This document shows positions 60,078 through 62,574 of a stretch of 62,574 nt of DNA, one piece after another (the stretch's first letter is position 1; each line of letters starts with the position of its first letter). The position numbers were made by a program, and so were the translations under genes. The notes under the pieces were generated by a model, which was given only the letters and a program-made list of their open reading frames with translations, was not told where the DNA came from and made no database searches. This DNA is from an uncultured Oscillibacter sp. (lineage in GTDB: Bacteria > Bacillota > Clostridia > Oscillospirales > Oscillospiraceae): contig NZ_UQXD01000009.1 in assembly GCF_900544955.1 (NCBI RefSeq), positions 1-62,574 on the forward strand, given 5' to 3'.

Positions 60078-60096
60078 GAAACTCGTAAGAAAGAAG

Positions 60097-60148
60097 ACCA
60101 CCTCTTTGTCAGAAGGACCTGGTATCCTTTTGGCAGAGAGGTGGTTTT
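60097..60148 (+). other. Hairpin covering the traX ribosome site
   Basis: Outer stem ACCACCTCT (60097-60105) / AGAGGTGGT (60137-60145), inner AAGGA / TCCTT, then TTTT. GAGAGGTGG is the ribosome site of the next gene, so folding would hide it. Confidence 0.6.
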
Positions 60149-60152
60149 GCAT

Positions 60153-60974
60153 ATGAATATCCGACAGCTGAAGCTCTTTGCCGTGGCCTGCATGATCTTT
60201 GACCACGCCGTTCGCATCTTTCCCATGCACGAGTGGCTCCTGCCCCTGGCGGTCCGGGTGGAGGCGGCCCACCCCGCCCTGGCCGTGTGGATTCTGGACG
60301 ATTTGACCTTCGGCCTGAATTTCATCGGCCGGCTGGCGGCCCCCATCTTCCTCTTCTGCATCGCCCAGGGCTTCCTCCACACCCACAGCGTGAAGCGCTA
60401 TCTGGGCCGCCTGCTGACAGCGGCCCTGGCCGCCCAGATCCCCTATGTCCTCTTCGACCTGGCGGAGATCCGGCTTTACGGCGCCACCGAGGACTGGTGG
60501 ACGGTGCCGCTGAACATCCTGTTCACCCTGACCCTGGGTCTGGCGGCGCTGGCGGTCTACCGGCAGTGCGCGGCGGAAAACCGGCGGTGGCTGGGCCTTC
60601 TGGCCGTGGGAGCGGCGGCGGGCCTTGCGCGGCTGGCCCACATGGAGGGCAAGGAGGGGTATATCCTTTTGATCTTCCTCTTCTACCTCCTGCGGAACCT
60701 GCCCCGGTGGCAGCAGGCGCTGCTGTTCCTTCCGGCGGTGGCGCTGTCCCGGTGGGGCCTGGTCCTCTGGGTGATCACGGAGCCCTCCGCCGGCGCCGTC
60801 ACCAACAGCGTAATCAATATCTTAGGCAACTATCTGGGCGTTTTGGTGACGCTTTTCCATAACGGCGCGCAGGGCAAAACCAGCCGGGCCTTCCGGCTGG
60901 GCATGTACGCCTTCTACCCCGCACACTTGGCCCTGCTGGCGCTGGTGGGCTTCCTCCGGCCGCCCCTGGTGTAA
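60153..60974 (+). CDS. TraX-family membrane protein
   Basis: A 273-residue integral membrane protein with about eight hydrophobic helices. It begins MNIRQLKLFAVACMIFDHAV, the typical TraX start, and includes GRLAAPIFLFCIAQGF. TraX proteins are acetyltransferase-like; in F plasmids they acetylate pilin, but chromosomal copies in Clostridia have unknown targets. ATG 60153 is preceded by GAGAGGTGG inside a hairpin. No conjugation genes are near, so a conjugative role is not suggested. Confidence 0.88.
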   Translation: MNIRQLKLFAVACMIFDHAVRIFPMHEWLLPLAVRVEAAHPALAVWILDDLTFGLNFIGRLAAPIFLFCIAQGFLHTHSVKRYLGRLLTAALAAQIPYVLFDLAEIRLYGATEDWWTVPLNILFTLTLGLAALAVYRQCAAENRRWLGLLAVGAAAGLARLAHMEGKEGYILLIFLFYLLRNLPRWQQALLFLPAVALSRWGLVLWVITEPSAGAVTNSVINILGNYLGVLVTLFHNGAQGKTSRAFRLGMYAFYPAHLALLALVGFLRPPLV

Positions 60975-61018
60975 AAAAGCAGGTCCCCCGGGAACGGGAA
61001 GAGCGCGCGAAAAGCGGA

Positions 61019-61044
61019 CAGGGAGGCCCTCTCGGGCCTCCCTG
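61019..61044 (-). terminator. Terminator of the carbonic anhydrase gene
   Basis: Stem CAGGGAGGCCC / GGGCCTCCCTG, loop TCTC; on the minus strand CGCTTTTCG follows, a weak T run. It also follows traX. Confidence 0.6.
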
Positions 61045-61047
61045 CGG

Positions 61048-61590
61048 TTATTCCTGGGGCGTCAGCTCGCCGGTCTCCGTGTCGATGATGTACCCCTTGA
61101 TGATCACGTCCTTGGGCATCAGGGGATGGTTGCGCAGCAGGTCCACCGTCTCCTTGACGGAGTTCTCCACGCAGTCGAAGCCCCGGAGCCAGGCCTCAAA
61201 GTCAATTCCGCAATAGCGCATCATGTCGATGTGCTTTCGGGAGATGCCCCGCTGGATCATATGGTGAATCATCACGTCCGCGTTGATGTGGGACACGCCG
61301 CAGTCGGTGTGTCCGATCACCATAACCTCCTCCACCCCCAGCTCCATGATACCCACCAGCAGGCTGCGCACGGCGCTGTCAAAGGGGCCGGTGATCATGC
61401 CCCCGGCGTTTTTAATCATCTTCACATCGCCGTTCTTGATGCCCAGCGCCGCGGGAAGCAGTTCCACCAGGCGGGTGTCCATGCAGGTGAGAATGGCGAT
61501 CTTCTTGTCGGGGTATTTGCTGGTCTGAAACTGCCGGTAGGCCCCGGATTGGACGAACTCCCGGTTATAGGCCATCATCTGATCGAACAT
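61048..61590 (-). CDS. Beta-class carbonic anhydrase
   Basis: A 180-residue zinc enzyme that interconverts CO2 and bicarbonate. Zinc ligands: Cys36 in CMDTR, His94 and Cys97 in GHTDCG; Asp38 and Arg40 form the catalytic dyad. It is a small, single-domain form common in Firmicutes. Bicarbonate feeds PurE- or carboxylase-dependent steps in anaerobes. Promoter at 61624-61652. Confidence 0.94.
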   Translation of the reverse strand: MFDQMMAYNREFVQSGAYRQFQTSKYPDKKIAILTCMDTRLVELLPAALGIKNGDVKMIKNAGGMITGPFDSAVRSLLVGIMELGVEEVMVIGHTDCGVSHINADVMIHHMIQRGISRKHIDMMRYCGIDFEAWLRGFDCVENSVKETVDLLRNHPLMPKDVIIKGYIIDTETGELTPQE

Positions 61591-61623
61591 GGCGGTTCTT
61601 CCTTTCTATGCTGCGTTTTCTCC

Positions 61624-61652
61624 ATCATAGCGGATTTCACCCGAAATTGCAA
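61624..61652 (-). promoter_or_regulatory. Promoter of the carbonic anhydrase gene
   Basis: TTGCAA (61652-61647), 17-base spacer, TATGAT (61629-61624). Confidence 0.75.
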
Positions 61653-61665
61653 CCGGCGGAGGCCC

Positions 61666-61694
61666 TTGTCCCCCCGGCCAATTCATGGTATCCT
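61666..61694 (+). promoter_or_regulatory. Promoter of the SGNH hydrolase gene
   Basis: TTGTCC (61666-61671), 17-base spacer, TATCCT (61689-61694). Confidence 0.55.
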
Positions 61695-61712
61695 GTCCGG
61701 GAGGTGATGTTC

Positions 61713-62318
61713 ATGCGGACTGCGGATCCCGCTCCCACCGTCTTCTGCTTCGGCGACTCCAATACCTACGGCTACGATCCCCGCTCCCCTCTGGGGGAGC
61801 GCTATCCCCCGGAGGTCCGGTGGACGGGCCTGCTCTCCCGGGACGCGGGCTGGCGCGTTCTGGAGGCGGGGCAGAACGGCCGGGAGATTCCCCACCGGCC
61901 GCCGGAACTGGCGGCGGTCCGCCGCCTGACGGAGCGCTGTCCCCCGCCGGAGGGGGCGGTGCTCCTCCTGGGGAGCAACGATCTGCTCCTCCACCCGTCC
62001 TTCACGGCGGAGGACGCCGCCGCCCGGATGGAGGGGTGCCTGGCGGCGTTTCTGGAGCGATGGCCCCCCGCCGCCCTGCTGCTGACGGCGCCGCCGCCCA
62101 TGGTCCGGGGCGCCTGGGTGGCTGAGGAGCGGCTGGTGCGGGAGTCCGCCCGGCTGGCGGCGTGCTACCGCGCCCTGGCCCGGCGGCTGGGCGTGGGGTT
62201 TGCCGACGCCGGGGCCTGGGGCGTGGATCTGGCCTTTGACGGCGTCCACTTCTCCCCGGCGGGCCACCGGGCCTTTGCCCGGGGCATCCGGGAGGCCCTG
62301 GCCCCCCTCTGCGGCTGA
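61713..62318 (+). CDS. SGNH/GDSL-family hydrolase
   Basis: A 201-residue esterase/lipase-like enzyme. The SGNH blocks are FGDSNTYGYD (Ser16), GQNGREI, LLGSNDLLLHP and the C-terminal DGVHFSPAGH with Asp and His of the triad. ATG 61713 is placed eight bases after GGGAGG; an ATG at 61707 would be too close. No signal peptide, so cytoplasmic. Substrate unknown; relatives act on acylated sugars or thioesters. Confidence 0.9.
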   Translation: MRTADPAPTVFCFGDSNTYGYDPRSPLGERYPPEVRWTGLLSRDAGWRVLEAGQNGREIPHRPPELAAVRRLTERCPPPEGAVLLLGSNDLLLHPSFTAEDAAARMEGCLAAFLERWPPAALLLTAPPPMVRGAWVAEERLVRESARLAACYRALARRLGVGFADAGAWGVDLAFDGVHFSPAGHRAFARGIREALAPLCG

Positions 62319-62353
62319 AAAAACCGAGGTCCCTATGGGGCCTCGGTTTTTTC
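62318..62353. terminator. Bidirectional terminator after SGNH hydrolase
   Basis: AAAAAACCGAGG / CCTCGGTTTTTT with inner CCC/GGG. T runs on both strands. The decarboxylase stop codon (62335-62333) lies in its loop. Confidence 0.92.
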
Positions 62354-62574
62354 TCTCACCACGTCCACCGTCTCCACGCCGTACCGGCGGAAGAGAGACA
62401 CCGCCGCCGCCCCGATCCGCTCGCCGGAGACGGCGATGGGGATGGCGGGGGGACAGGCCACCGTAGGGGCGCCGCAGATGCGGCCCAGGGCCTCCGCCGC
62501 CGGCACCGTCTCCCGGGGGGCGAAGAGGGCCTGCCGGACGGACAGCACCCGCTCCCCCTTCGCCAGGGGCAGCG
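62333..62574 (-). CDS. Orn/Lys/Arg decarboxylase C-terminus (partial)
   Basis: The last 80 codons of a gene whose start is beyond the right edge. The sequence LFAPRETVPAAEALGRICG ... CPPAIPIAVSGERIG matches the C-terminal domain of aminotransferase-fold Orn/Lys/Arg decarboxylases of Clostridia (SpeA/CadA-like), where a (Y/C)PPGIPxxxPGE motif is typical; here CPPAIPIAVSGE. PLP domain and specificity are outside the window. It ends inside the terminator loop, shared with the SGNH gene. Confidence 0.7.
   Translation of the reverse strand, partial: LPLAKGERVLSVRQALFAPRETVPAAEALGRICGAPTVACPPAIPIAVSGERIGAAAVSLFRRYGVETVDVVREKTEAP

Overview
The window reads as chromosomal DNA of a GC-rich, anaerobic, low-oxygen Clostridia, most like gut Oscillospiraceae/Oscillospirales (Flavonifractor, Lawsonibacter or Oscillibacter-like). 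I infer this from gene content: a CoA-dehydratase activase, a flavodiiron protein, a rubredoxin-tailed acyl-CoA dehydrogenase, EFR1-type ferredoxin, small DUF6514/DUF6774-like proteins and SLH surface proteins. Consensus sigma-A promoters stand out as AT-rich islands between strongly GC-rich genes. No rRNA, tRNA, CRISPR array, transposase or phage gene was seen.

Layout. 1-4190: acyl-CoA dehydratase activase with the start of its partner, then queH. 4226-7193: small regulatory genes (orphan LytTR regulator, stand-alone Hpt protein, tyrosine phosphatase, XRE regulator, two DUF6514-like proteins). 7201-11101: operon for an acyl-CoA dehydrogenase/ETF-alpha/rubredoxin fusion and a flavodiiron protein, plus a DUF4330 protein. 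11149-14248: glycosyltransferase-CsaB fusion and a flavodoxin/ferredoxin protein. 14249-17953: intergenic twin palindromes, a 59-residue gene, DUF421 protein, CLC-F type channel and an E2-like acyltransferase. 18009-23833: serC, a LytTR two-component system and a diguanylate cyclase. 23868-29066: Cys-rich small protein, a frameshifted SLH surface protein, a decayed stretch, nitroreductase and ArsR regulator. 29186-35378: BusR-like regulator with an OpuC osmolyte importer, then an ECF sigma factor with a membrane partner. 35385-38367: amino-acid ABC importer under a lysine riboswitch. 38418-42316: PAP2 phosphatase, C39-like lipoprotein, MerR/TipAS regulator, small SLH protein and shikimate kinase. 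42479-55551: GntR regulator and a nine-gene purine cluster (purE, C, F, M, N, AICAR transformylase, D, L, guaB). 55640-62574: PstS-like membrane protein, a second ECF sigma/partner pair, ribokinase, TraX-like protein, carbonic anhydrase, SGNH hydrolase and the end of an Orn/Lys/Arg decarboxylase.

How the genes work together. The purine cluster takes PRPP to AICAR/FAICAR and, after a missing cyclohydrolase step, IMP to XMP. The lysine importer is switched by its own riboswitch, and the osmolyte importer is probably controlled through c-di-AMP. CsaB-type pyruvylation and SLH proteins belong to one cell-surface anchoring scheme. The dehydrogenase-rubredoxin fusion next to a flavodiiron protein suggests that acyl-CoA oxidation can feed O2 or NO reduction. 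Points most worth a second look are that redox pair, the PurF without an N-terminal cysteine, the GATTTGCC palindromes in the pur region, the paired ECF modules and the frameshifted surface protein.
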